A stretch of 64,000 bases of DNA from Chionis minor (lineage: Eukaryota; Chordata; Aves; Charadriiformes; Chionididae): NCBI GenBank assembly GCA_013398295.1, contig VZSF01010126.1, forward strand, positions 310,398 to 374,397. The letters run 5' to 3'. Below, piece by piece: positions 13,392 to 25,700 of this stretch (within the stretch, counting starts at the first letter, position 1; the number at the start of each line of letters is the position of its first letter). Below the pieces are notes generated by a model, which was not told the origin of the DNA, searched no databases, and was given only the letters and a program-made list of their open reading frames with translations. The position numbers and the translations under genes are program-made.

Positions 13392-13396
13392 GCTGG

Positions 13397-13915
13397 TGTC
13401 CTGGTTTCAGCTGGGAAGGAGTTAATTTTCTTTCTAGTGATTGCTGTGAAAGGAATGTCAGTAATACCTGTTAGGTTTAGTTGTTATTTAATGATGTTTA
13501 CGCTATTCAAGGACTTTTTGCAGTTTCCCATAGAAGCATGAACAGAAAAATGGAATGGCTGATGAAATATTCCATACTATAGGTGCCACGCTCAGTATAT
13601 AAATGGGGGTTAGCCAGGGGCCGGGAATCCACAGTCACTGCTCGGGTTGGTGCCAACTCACCAGGTGGTGAGAGTAACCCGTGTCATTATTATTATTGTT
13701 ATTATCATTGTTATTATTCCTTTTCTGTTATTGTTTCTATCAAACTGTCTTTATCTCAACGAAGTTGGTTTGTTGGGTTTTTTTCCTCTTCCCTCTCCCC
13801 TCCTTTTTTTCCTCTTCTCCCCACCCTTTTAGGGGGAGAAAAAGTGTGTGTGGGGGGGGCGGGGTGAGCAAGAGGCTGCGCAGTTCCATTTTCCGGCTGA
13901 GGTTAAACCACGATG
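13397..13915 (+). mobile_element. Solo LTR 1 of an avian ERVL-type endogenous retrovirus
   Basis: A 519-bp LTR in plus orientation, beginning tgtcctggtttcagctggga. A TATA-like box tatataaa lies at 13,596-13,603. Near the 3' part, aactgtctttatctcaac (about 13,743-13,760) is shared almost exactly with solo LTR 2, and the element closes with ggttaaaccacga plus two changed terminal bases. The flanks are gctgg at 13,392-13,396 and gctgg at 13,916-13,920, a perfect 5-bp target-site duplication that fixes the boundaries. No internal retroviral genes lie on either side, so it formed by recombination between two LTRs. A (TTA/ATT)-rich microsatellite at about 13,682-13,722 sits inside the LTR. The family resembles TguLTR5-type elements; that name is from memory. 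Confidence 0.88.
13682..13722 (+). repeat. Imperfect (ATT)n microsatellite inside solo LTR 1
   Basis: About 41 bases of att/gtt/atc trinucleotides. Solo LTR 2 has no such tract at the matching point, shortly before the shared aactgtct block, so it most likely expanded after insertion. Confidence 0.8.
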
Positions 13916-13920
13916 GCTGG

Positions 13921-16169
13921 CTTCACCTGATCTCCAGCTGCGGTTCAGGACACTGACTTTGATGTTTAAATCCTTAGGTGCTAAGGCCCCAGACACAGTG
14001 TTCGCTCGGCATGACTGTTTCCACTTGCACCATTTCTTCTTGGCCAGCAAGAATGCTGTGAAGCACTTTCCTGCGGAGCTGAAGACAGGGGGCTTTGTCA
14101 CAGAAGCACGCTACTGGGATAAATCACAATAATAACGTAAAAAGAGCATGATTTAAGGCTGCTCTTCTGTGTGCATGGTGGACCTTTAACAGGGTGTCTC
14201 TTTAATGGGGAATATTGTACAAACCTAGAGAATAAACTCTATCCTTTTTAGCGCCCAAGTCCTTAACTCAAGGATCTCACAGGGCAGAGACCCCAGCTGG
14301 ACTTTCTTGTCACCCCTCTAGAGAATAGGTACTAACTTCTCTTAGGTGGATTCTCTGGTGTCTAACAATGTCTAGGCAGCAGCCTTGCTCTCTGAGCAGA
14401 CACAGATAAGCTACAGTTGTGCTAAAACATATATTGAGGATGTTTTCTGGTTCTGAGGCCAACAGCAAAGAAACCTGCCAGGCCCCTACCATTAACTTTT
14501 CCCCCTCCAAAACGAAGCAACAGAATCAGCAATTAGGACTGGTTCCTCCTGGATTGCTCTAACTCCCAAACCAATACCTTTGAGGAACATTGCTTGTCTA
14601 ATAGTGTAAGACTATGGGAAGAGATTTTGAGCTCGTGTTTCTAGGAAGTTCTCCCTATAATACACTGCTACAGACATAGCTATAGAGTTTCTCTCCTCTG
14701 CCTGGACAGCTGCTTTCATGATACATTAAACATGATGGGTTCAAAATCTAATGGGTGAGAGGGATGGCACAGACATGCCAAGTGCTAGCATCTCTTTCAG
14801 AAGTCATACACTGCATGGAGCATGCACATCCTTGGGATCTCTCAGGTGCCAAAATAACAGGAAGGATGAGAGATGGTCCAAGGAGAAGGAAAGGGAGGGA
14901 CTGTGGGCCATTAAACGGGTGTGTTGATGTCCTCCTGCCCTTCTCTGTGAGGGGCTGTGGTAAGCACCCAGGTTAACCCACCCAGCCAGACAGGCACTGT
15001 GACTGTCACCCGCAGGGCTGGCCTTCTTTTGGAGAGGACTGAGCTCTGAAAGGGGTAGCTGGATGAGAGCTTTGGATGTTAGTGGTGGGAAGGTTACTGG
15101 ACTTAACCTCAATATTACTGGGAAAGGCAGCACCAATGTTTCATGAACCCCATTCTTTCCTTTGAGTCTATTATTTTTTTAACATGCATGAAGCAAAAGA
15201 AATAATTTGAAATTACTTCTCCTCATTTTTTCTCTTTTCTAGTGCATTTCTTACTAACCTGTACCAACTAATTATAATCACAAAGATGAAGGCTTCAGGA
15301 TGAATCCCTAAAAAGCTAGGCAGTGCTAGGAGTAATGCTGCCCCTTCAGCGTCTGTTCAGTTTCCTTGGACCTACGAATCCTGCTATGTTCTTTAACTGT
15401 ATGATAGCTATTCTTCCCCTAGACCCTGCGTCCTCACTGCAGATGTGTGAGGAGTAATGTAGTTCCTTCTCATTGCTCAGCATGTTGGTGCCCTGCCTTA
15501 TTCATTGTAGGCTGTTCAAACCATGCCCTTATTAATTTCCTCCAGTGCTTTTCTTTGGGGTTGATCCCTACCGTGACTGTCTTCTATACAAGCGTTAGTC
15601 AATGCATTGTTACAGTTCCCTAGCAAGGAGCCTCTGCTGCACAATCAGGGAGCAGAGTCACAGCAAGATTCCTAATTGTGGATGCCCATTTGAGGTATCT
15701 GGCATCATTTTTTCCCCCAGCTGTTTAGCATTATGTAAAACTGTAGACACAGCTGGTTTTCATTTCAGTGGCAAGCAAGAAAGTTATTGATAATCAAGCT
15801 AGATGTAGAGAAAATCTACACAGCGCGACTGTTTCTTTTTAAATGCCATGTTTATATATCTTGCCTGGCAGTATGTACAGAGCACTTCACAAGGGCAAAG
15901 CAAAACCCACATCTACAGGACAGGCTACAATGTCCTGCACCAGGATCTCATCCTTCCCTCAGGAAATGTGGCTTCTAGCTCCTATAAGAAATAAATTTAC
16001 AGGACTAACAGCATCTCTGAAGTGCAGAGGACCAGAGGGATGAGAAGCGAATGCTGGAGAGAGAGCTGCTGTTTCTGACAGCAGGAGATGGTGAGCTCCG
16101 CTCCCAGACCTGCATGGGCTGTTCTTACCAGGGACCCTGAGGTCTCATAAGATCGGCATTACCGGTGCT
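13921..16169. other. Unannotated non-coding sequence
   Basis: About 2.2 kb after LTR 1 with no internal retroviral sequence and no recognised exon. The open frames at 14,755-14,976 and 14,804-15,136 overlap on opposite strands and look random. Confidence 0.45.
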
Positions 16170-16710
16170 ATTTTCTCTTCCTCATTCTCATCCTTCCCCA
16201 CCGCTGCTTCTTTGTATGTTCTTCTGCCACCTCTATTCCCTTTCTTTCTTCTCTTTCCTCCCTCCTTGCTCCTCCCTCTGCTTCTCCCTTCCCCTTGCAA
16301 TTGGCAGTGACTGGAGAAATGTAAACCTATTATGAAATGCAAACCAATAATCCCAGCAGACTTTATTAATTTGGCCTCTGTTTCAGGCCACTCCATATTT
16401 TCATTGTTGGTACGGATCAAGGGTTCTTGCCTGGCAGTCCATCATGTCCTGAAACCCTTCTTTGACCCCATCACCAAACTCATCTTTGATTCTTCCTCCC
16501 TCCGTCAGTAATCTCCCACCTGTCCACTCACACCTTTCCTGTGTTCAGCTTCCATCTCCATACAGGCTCAATCTTTCTCTCCCTAGTTTTTCCATTTCTG
16601 TCTGGCACCTCCAAGCTCCCAGCTCCAGCCCTGACTTCCTTCTAAGCATTCTCTGATTTACCTTTCCTCATCTAATCTCTTTCTGATGCAATTCCCACTT
16701 CCCTACCTCT
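16170..16710 (+). repeat. Long C+T-rich strand-asymmetric tract
   Basis: Roughly 540 bases in which the plus strand is dominated by C and T, densest at 16,177-16,300 and 16,440-16,705. Between these parts is a more ordinary A+T-rich stretch (about 16,305-16,430). There is no fixed repeat unit. It may be a degraded simple repeat or an unrecognised diverged element. It lies just upstream of the CR1 at 16,965. Confidence 0.5.
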
Positions 16711-16964
16711 CAAGTGTTGTCCTCATTTAAAAAGCGTGGGTTTCTATACTAACACACTTGGGAGCCAGCAGAGAGAGCACAAAGGAATGGTGCCTGCAGC
16801 TCCTTGCTCCAGTGGCCAGCACACCATGAGCACCAGTGTTTAGAAGAAGCAACTGAAAGGAAATTCATCTGCACCTGGAAGTGGGATTGAGGTTAATAAA
16901 CACCTCACTTCTAGCCTTTAGTTTCCATCTGCTAGCAGCTACCTGCAGACCAACGCAAGGACAA

Positions 16965-17990
16965 GAAGATGACTGGGAGTAGTCAACACAGATTTATGAG
17001 GAGGAAGTCTTGCCTGACCAACCTGATAACCTCTTATAACAAGATGACTGACTTGGTGGGGGACAGGAGAACCATAGGTGTTATTTATCTCAAATTTAGC
17101 AAGTCTTTTGACAATGTCTTCTGTAGCATCCTCATAGACAAGCTGTTGAGTGGGCAGATAACTGGACAGTGAAGTGGACTGAAAACTAGCTGAACTGCCA
17201 TGCTTGAAGGGTTGTGATCAGCACCATGAAGCCAAGCTTGAGGCTGGTCACTGATGCTGTATACCAGGGATTGATACCAGTATGACCTGGGTATGACAGA
17301 GTAAAAGTGCACACTTGGCAAGGTTGCAGGTGACACAAAACTCTTGCAGAAGAAGGCTCATGGGGTCATTTAACACCAAGTTAAACATCAACCAGCAATG
17401 TGTTCTTACAGCGAGGAAGGTCAACAGCTTCTGGGGCTGCACAAGGCAGAGCATTGCCAGCAGGTTGAGGTAGGTGATCCTTCCCCTCTCCTCAGCACTC
17501 GTGAGGCCGCACCTGATGTGCTGGGTCCAGCTCTGGGATCCCCAGCATTACTAAAGTGAGTCAACGCATAATTAATGAACTGGAATACCTCTCATACAAG
17601 GACAGGCTGAGAGAGCTGAGGCTGCTTAACCTGGATAGGAGAAGGGTCGGGGGATCCTATCCATGCATATAAATACTGGATGTGGTGTAAGTAAAGAAAA
17701 CAAAGCCAGGCTCATCTCAGGGGTGACCAGTAACAGGACAAGAGGCAGTGGGCACAAACTGAAACACAGGAGGTTCTACTTAAACATAAGAAAAGCTTTT
17801 TACTGTGAGGGTGTCTGAGCACTGGCACAGGTTGCCTAGGGAATCTGTGGAGTCTCCATCCCTGGAGATATTCAAAACCCGACTGGACATAGTCCTGAGC
17901 AACCTGCTCTAGTTGACTCTGCTCTGAGCATGGGGTGGGCTAGATGATCTCCAGGGCTGCCCTACAGACTCAATTATTCTGATTCATTCT
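16965..17990 (+). mobile_element. CR1 non-LTR retrotransposon, 5'-truncated and internally deleted, plus strand
   Basis: CR1 encodes a reverse transcriptase for target-primed insertion. Here the plus strand starts inside the RT domain: the frame from 16,969 reads KSCLTNLITSYNKMTDLV, then VIYLKFSKSFDNV. In CR1 relatives that site is YLDFSKAFD, so the first catalytic aspartate has become lysine. The RT core after about 17,340, including the YADD region, is deleted. Sequence resumes with the C-terminal part (ggccgcacctg near 17,505; agagagctgaggctgctt near 17,610). The 3' UTR ends with attctgattcattctg at about 17,975-17,990. Many stops and indels mark it as old and inactive. The 5' boundary is uncertain by some tens of bases. 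Confidence 0.9.
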
Positions 17991-19100
17991 GCTAGTACAG
18001 GTAGCTTCCAGAGGGAAAGGGCTTGGTCCACAGTCCACAATTCGCTTACATTTCTCTATACAACCACAACAGCAACATTCAATTACCTGCATGTTAGCTT
18101 CATTTCACACCTGCACTAATTAGAAACAGATTTATGAGTGCAAGCCTGACCTCTGAAAAGCTTTTTCACAGAAACTGAAAGGAATGCTGCTGGGGTTTTT
18201 TGGTAGGGATTCACAAACTCTTCCTAGAGCAGGCATCACCACTCAACTCCTCTCCACTATTCTTTTTTCCCTAGCATTAAAACTAGTACAGAATAACATT
18301 TTGTGTGACAGAGAACCACAGATGTATTGTGCAAGGCAAAAGATTTTAAGGAAACTTTTCTACTTGCCTGAGAAAGATTTCTAGTGACAAGCAAATCTCC
18401 TGTAGCAACAGCAGAGGTAAAGTGTTTGAAGTTTTCATTTGAAAAATATGCTTATATTAATTTTATTATTTTTAAAGCATGTAATATGGTATTGCCATTG
18501 CTAGTAATAGGCCACAAGCTTTGTATTGATTTTGCAAGACTGCAGGACTGAGGCTTGTCAGTCTTGTTCTGTATGAGTATTTTGTGACCAGCCTGGCGCT
18601 TTATTTTACTCAGTTTAGTAGTAATTGCAATTTTTCTAATTGAATGAGTGTCTGTGGTCAAAGACTAAAGATGCAAAAGCATGCCAGCAAATATTAAAAT
18701 TCCCCCAAGTGGATCATAGGGTGAGGAAGAAGAAACCATCGATGTCAACATCATGATCTTCCCAGAAAAAGCCTTCAAATGCTAATAACTTGCTGTAACA
18801 ACTCCCCGTCATCACCAGCATGAAACCACCTACGCTGGACCCCAGAGCAGCAGGGAGAGGGTCAGCACCCTCAGATAGGCTGGAAAATAAGAACTGTTTT
18901 TTTATCAGTTATGACTGTATTGGTATTCTTTCTTTACCTGTAATAATTCTATCTGGACTAGTAACGTTTATACTGTTAAGGTTTCAATTCTTGAAATTCT
19001 TGGCTTTATAAGAAAGGTGTGTATCCTCTTTGCCTGAAAGGCAAATTGTGAGCATAACAATTTCTAGTTTTTAAAATCCAGATTGTAGCATGTCATTTCA
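17991..19100. other. Unannotated non-coding sequence
   Basis: A+T-rich spacer of 1.1 kb between two CR1 copies in opposite orientation. Nothing else was recognised. Confidence 0.45.
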
Positions 19101-19765
19101 TAATCATAGAATCATAAATTGGTTTAGGTTGGAAGGGATCACCTAGTTCCAAACCCCTGACATGGACAAGGACACCTCCAACTAGACCAGATTGCTCAAA
19201 GCCCCATCCAGCCTGGCCTTGAACACTTCAGGGATGGGGCCTCTACAACTTCCCCGGGCAACCCGTTCCAGTGCCTCACCACCCTCTTCCAGTTTGGAGA
19301 CATTACCCCTTGTCCTATCACTACATGCCCTTTTAAAAAGCCCCTCTCCAGCTTTCTTGTAGGCCCCTCTCAGATACTGGAAGGCTGCTATAACATCTCC
19401 CTGGAGCCTTCTCTTCTGCAGGCTGAACAACCCCAACTCTCTCAGCCTGTTCTCATAGCAGAGGGGCTCCAGCCCTTTGATCATCTTAGTGGCCCTCGTC
19501 TGGACCTGCTCCAACAGGCCCATGTCCTTCTTATGTTATGGACTCCAGAGCTGGAGCCAATACTCCAGGTGGGGTCTCGCAAGAGTGGAGTAGAGGGGCA
19601 GAATCACCTCCCTTGACCTGCTGGCCACACTTTTGATGCAGCCCAGGATACGGCTGGCCTTCTGTGCTGCGAACACACTTTGGTGGCTCATGTTAAGCTT
19701 CTCATCTTTCAACACCCCCAAGTCCCTCTCCTCAGGGCTGCTATTGATAATCACCAACAAATCCA
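19101..19765 (-). mobile_element. CR1 retrotransposon, 5'-truncated, minus strand, with partly open ORF2
   Basis: The 3' end lies at low coordinate: tcatagaatcataaattgg followed by ggttggaagggatcacctag is the reverse complement of a CR1 tail. Two minus-strand open segments cover the ORF2 C-terminus. The one at 19,536-19,766 includes [20 protein letters not shown] and [20 protein letters not shown]. The one at 19,182-19,523 includes QTRATKMIKGLEPL and RLRELGLFSLQKRRLQGDV. A segment corresponding to about 40-50 bases of the usual CR1 sequence is missing near 19,290, which shifts the frame. A later single-base loss returns it to the normal frame for the ending EVFKARLDGALSNLV. This is one of the better-preserved CR1 copies in the window and is still far from full length. 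Confidence 0.92.
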
Positions 19766-22700
19766 CAGACAGTGGATGATCTTAAAACCCTCATGGTTTC
19801 CATGACTGCAACTAACTGTAAACCAGGCCATGGTAGTTCTGTAAAGTCCTCCACCAATGCAGCTTCCATAGGTCTACTATAAATGTTGTAAGAACATAAC
19901 TAGGAGACAGACTTCCTGATTCAAACTGAGTTCAGTTTAGCTATCAGATGTTATTTCATCCAACAGTTAACATTTAAGTCATTCACAGATGTTTTGATGA
20001 TTGCTGCAAAGGTTAACTCTTAACTCATTTTCTAAATCTTCAAAAGCATTACTTGGGTTTCTGTTCCATTCTGTCACTTTGCTGAGCTGTCAGGAAGGAG
20101 CAAGAGATGGTCTGCAAACCCAGTAAGGCTGTTGTACATTAAGACTTCCCAAACAGGTAGGCTTTGAAAGAGTTTAATGCAGAAAACTTCAAATCTTTTC
20201 ATAGCTTTCCTTTTATTGTTCTCCTTGGATAATGAGGAAGAAAATTGGGGCTAAGGTGGAACAGCTAATATAACAAAAACATAGAGATCAAAATTGCTAT
20301 CTCTGCATTGATCTCAACACTCCAAGAGATTGATGTCCTCATGTGAAGGGGGCAAATCACGTCTACCTTAATAGACTGAAAGACTCACCATATGAAGTTG
20401 CAAGACTTCTATCAAACACTTTATCAAGTTCAAGTCACTTAACTGGAGAATTGCTGACACTGCATCTACCTTCAAAAAGCAGAAAAATACAATCTGGACA
20501 ACAGAATTGATACGTCCTTCTTCCCCCAAATTACTGTCCTTGATGTTACCTGAAATTGCATGGGGAGATTCTTTAGTGGTTGAGGAAGTAGAACATAAAA
20601 ATACTTTGATTGTCTTAGTAGCCCTGCTGCCATTCCTTCTTGTCCCTAACAATAGGGTGACATGGTTACTGTTGGGAAGTTTGGGCTCCATAAGTAGTTT
20701 GAGATCTGAGTCATTCTATGGGATGAAGACCTTGCTGAGTAATACCTTCTCTCAAGGGCATTGTTTATGAAAAAAGGACTGTGATTGTGTAAGAAGATGT
20801 CCATTCACGCAACAGATTCTTGAAGAAAATGTCCCCAAAGAGACGTTGTGAGTCACATTGATTCCTCTGCTAATATAAGACACTTCGGAGATGTGATCTG
20901 TTGTTTAGGCAAGTGTGATGCATGTGGGTCATTCAAAAAGGTGGGATGACTCCTTTTCTTTCTCTTTACATTACATAGATTACATAATGACCAATAAGGG
21001 AAAGGCAGAAGGGAATTTCTCTTGAAAATTTGTACTTGTTAATAGCAGTGCTCAAACGATCCCTTTATAATTTATCAGGAGATGCTCTAAATACTTGTGG
21101 TGTAGGCCTCTCTGGACTTACTGCACATGCTACTGTCTTTGGATTCTCTGCTTTTGGGAAAGCACACCATTGTGCGTTTCTCAGTTGGTCCATAACTTAC
21201 TCTGCCACTAAGGCAAGAAACAGCCATAATACTTAAAAATAAAAAAAGGCAAGAGTTTATACATTGAGACTTCAAGGTCAGACTTTCTATTGCAAGGTAG
21301 GAAACAAAAGGCTATAGGTTAAAGAAATACATACAGTCAGAACTGTTTCTTCATAACAGTGTGTTCTTTATGCTTATTTTCTCTTACAACAGAGCCCCAA
21401 CAGAACTGGAGGTTTGGTACTAAGTGCAAGATCCACTTCCTGAATGGTGCCCTCAGTTCTTATTTTAGGGTTTCTTGCAGGGCAGCCATCCCAGTACCTT
21501 TTCTCCTCTCCATTTTATTATTTAAACTTGAAATATGAAAGGAAATGTATTCGATGACTCTGTCAGGAAGCTTGTGTTGTGGGTTCTTCACTCAAAGATT
21601 TTATCACTCTAGGGTTCATCCTTGAGAGAGCAGGGAGTATATGGACTGTGAAAATAATACAAAGGCTCTTGCTGGAGGGAGCTATGGGATATTACCCCAT
21701 CCTCTTTAGTCTTGCTGCTGATGCACTTACATCTAATGTTATACAGGCTGTTGGTTATAAATGTCTTCAGGTGAGCTTACAATTTCCATTATGTTACTAG
21801 TTTTCTATACAGAATTCAGCTGGGCATGGATGACAAGTTATTATTTACTCTGTTTTGAGCATGTCTATAAGAGGGCAAGCATCCTCTGTTCTCCACAACT
21901 GTTTCTTGGGATCCTGTGTCATGACAACTCGTATGCTTTAATTTTTAGTCTCTGCAACCCAGTTTCTCATCCAAGAAGAAGACAAAGCCCTCAAAATGCC
22001 AGGAGCAATGTCTGAGGCCAAAGACTTCTGGGAAAACAGGATTAACCTGGAATATGCTGATGAGTGCTCATTCAAGCAGCATTGGCCCTTTTTGATCCCT
22101 TGGTCTGTCCTTTCATTCCCAAGCTCTACACATGCACCAATGGCCAGGTTGGTGCTCCAGGCCTTGTTTAACTCTGTACCAATATGTAGGATTAGTTGAA
22201 AGTGGGATCACAGTGTGGATGAGCATCCTAATCATAAAGCTGTTGACCTTTTGGAAGGTTGATAGTATACCTTCTCCACCTGTGTTTGAGTAGAAACTCC
22301 AACCTATCAAATGTAGCTGATGCACCTTTGTGAGAAATCCTGCCTTCAAGTAGTTCGCATTTTGTCTTTCATCAGAAAAAGTCCCAGTGAGCTCTACTCT
22401 TAAATAGTTTAAAATGTATCATTTATGAGGGCTTTTTTCTTTGTAATTTGGAGACTGAAATTCCGTTAGTCAATAGACCTCAGTATTAGAAAAACTTCCA
22501 TCATATCAAGCCTGTTTCTCTTTCACCCCATTCGTCCAGGAACTATGTCTCCGCCCCTTCTTAGCTCTCTCACCCTGCACATCAATTGTCATCTGTGAAA
22601 CAGTTGGCGTAAAATACAGCCTACACCAAGGGAAACTCCAGAAAAGTTGTGAGGCAATGTCCATTCCCAGAGAAAAAGAAAGAGGAAGAAAGAAAAAGGG

Positions 22701-25700
22701 GCCTACTGTGTGGAAAAAGCAATTTCTAGAGAAAAAATAAGACTAAAGCTTGGCAATGTATTGAATGGTAAGACTAATGGTGTTACCATTATTCAGCTGT
22801 TGAATAACAAATGAAATAGTATTTCCCTGGAAGGGTATACTCTGAGGAGCCAAAAGAAGAGCTGAAAATCAACATTGTGTATTAATTGTACAGAAGGTTG
22901 TAAGTCTTAAGAAGAACAACTGTATGCACAAGAATTTGAGTTTTCCAGTGCCAAATAGAGCTGACAAGGTAAGATGAATTGTACAAGCAAAAGGAGAGCT
23001 GTACAAGTTGAATTATTAACTAATGTCCTAGTAAGAGACTGGAACAACCACAGAAAGACCCTGCAAACATCTGTGAAGTGTTTTTTCCCAGTATAAACAT
23101 AAAAAGCTACACCCCTGTTATGTACATTAGTGGGTCAGGGACCGACAAACACTGAAGCATTGTTGCTATGGTAAATATGTTGTCAATTGTGGTTTCGGGC
23201 AACTATGCAAGTACTCTTGTTATGCTTTGAGAAAGCCACAACAATTTATTGTCATTTAGACAACTATTCTGTCACCTGATGACCCCTCCCCCTGTGGGGG
23301 GGGGGATTGGGGAAAAACAAGGAAACACAAAGGTTGAAATGTAAATAGATTAAATAGGATAAGACTAAATAATTAACACTGATAATACTAAAGAACCAGT
23401 ATTGATCCTGATACCAACATAAAATATACAAGGATTATACTCAGCCAATTCTATCAGTAGGAAGCTGTGTACTCCCAGCAGTGGACAGCAAATGTTGGAC
23501 ACTGCCAGTGCTTCGGGAGGAACGGAAGGGCTCAGTCTGGCACCAGCGCAGGAAGTTCTCTGGATCACAGCCATCAAGGAATAGAGAGCACTTTGCTGCA
23601 AACTTTCTAATTTATATTGAATGTGACTTTCATGGTATGAAATAATCCTGTTGGCCAGCTTGGGTCAAGTGCCCGGATCTCACTCCTCCTCATCCCTGTG
23701 CCTGGCTAAATCGAAAACACCGAGACCTTGAAACCTACACACCATAGCTGGCTATAAAGTAAATATTTTGACAAATTCAGACACTAGATTATTCTAAAAG
23801 TGCAGTTTTCCCAAGCATTAGAAGATAAATTAGTCCTGCATCTCTTAAATCAGGACAACTATCAACATGGCTCCTTTTCTGTCACATTAAAGTTAGTCTT
23901 GAGGGTTGTTTTTAAGCTATATTGAAGAGAATCATGACTGATAACTGATTGTTAACAAGTCATTAAGCAAACAGTAGTTTTACATCAGCCTCATCTGTCT
24001 GTTACTGCAAGTGGCACATGCTGGTAGAGTATGTAGCATCTTGGGCACCCACAATTTCTCAGATATGTACATAATTATTCTTGACCTTAAAATATAGGTA
24101 ATTAGCAAGAATGAGCAGAGTCTTCACTGGTGAAAATCAGTAGCACTCTGCATCTGCTGATATTTGGTCCATCCTCACCATATTTTATTTCTTAACCTCT
24201 ACACCACATGCAAAATTCGAAGAAAGTGCCCACTAAAAAGGAGAAAAATAATTATTGTTCCGTAGGGGACACCTAGTGGGTGTAGTCTCCTCTAAATAAT
24301 CTTTCTGTTATGAGGAAGGTTTTTACATATAGGATACGGTGAAGCAGGGATAAAGTATCCTCCCTTTTGGCCAGCGCACCACTCCCTTGCAGCCGTCCCT
24401 GAGGGTATGGGTGACCTGGGCTCTCTCTCCCATCTGTGGAGATTTAAATACTTCAACCTTATATTTTTGGATGTATGACCTAGTCTGTGACAGAAGATGA
24501 GGAATGAAGGGAGGGAAGGGTACATGGCTGACTTCAAACTATCGCTTTGTCAAAGGGACAAAGGGTTAAATCTGAATGAACTGAAGTAGGATTTCAAAAT
24601 ATCACACCTGGCCTTTGGGTGAACTTTGAAAGTAGGAATTAATGTCGTCCTGTTGGTTATCTCTCAAATTGCCATCCAAGTGTTGTCATTCAGCTCTATT
24701 TGGAAGGACAAACAACATACTCTTGGGAAAACAGAAGATCCCGGAGATTCCAGCTGGGTTTTGAAATTGGTGTCCATTATTTTGGACACTGTTTGGAAGG
24801 GAGAACATGACTTGCAGCAAGTGAATACAAGGAGTCCTGCTTGATAAAGACACACGAATATTTTGAAATTGAATTCTGGAGCATATAAAATATCCTGCTA
24901 CGCCTTCTTATGAAAGTACGATAAAATTTGTGTTTAGGGGAAAACACTGATACAGGTCCCAAGGGAAAAAGCAATTAATTGAGGAAGAAACTAAAGAGCT
25001 GGCCTGACAGGCACACCAAGGAGGTCAACATCTTCTGAAGCAACATGCAAAACACTGCATTCCCAGACAGTCCTGCGATGTTCAAAGGGTTTATTTAAAG
25101 TGATGCATGTTAATTAGAGGAAAGTTGAATGGCTGTCAGATAATGTTAAGCTTCATTAAATATTGGCTCCCTGGCAAATCCTAGGAGAGACACATGATCC
25201 GTTTGTTTTAATTGCTTTATGCTTTTACTGTGTCTTGGCCACCTTAAATATCAACCGCCTACACAGATATAAATAACTAGGCATAAGGCAGAGAACAGTA
25301 GGGGAGCCTCACTGTCTTGGCAGGGGTTACGCTAAGCCAAGAAAGTCATTATTGAATGTATTTTTCTTTACATCAGGTAGACAGACAGCGTAACAACGAA
25401 GAACCCCCAGAACCCACTAGGTCTTTCACAGAGCTAGGAAATGAGACATATGAAATGAGACAAGCAGAACTCAGCAGAATGAGTTTTTCCTCCAACTTGA
25501 ATAAAATTAACTGATCTTACTTTCTTTAGGCTTATTGCAACTCTTTTTTGTTTTGTTTTGGCTTTTTTCCTCTGTACAAACCATTCCCTGCTATGTGAAT
25601 AAAACTTTGGGACTTCAGAGAATCAAACAGGATTTGGATGAAATTTGTAGTATGTGGGCAAATGGGAATGCCAGCTGATGAATAAAGTGGGTAGCAGAAG

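Noticed and set aside
13921..14500. Search for retroviral internal sequence after LTR 1
   Set aside because: No gag, pol or env-like frame and no second LTR; the target-site duplication directly flanks the single LTR.
24200..24540. GC-balanced stretch suspected of being another LTR
   Set aside because: No matching termini and no target-site duplication found.
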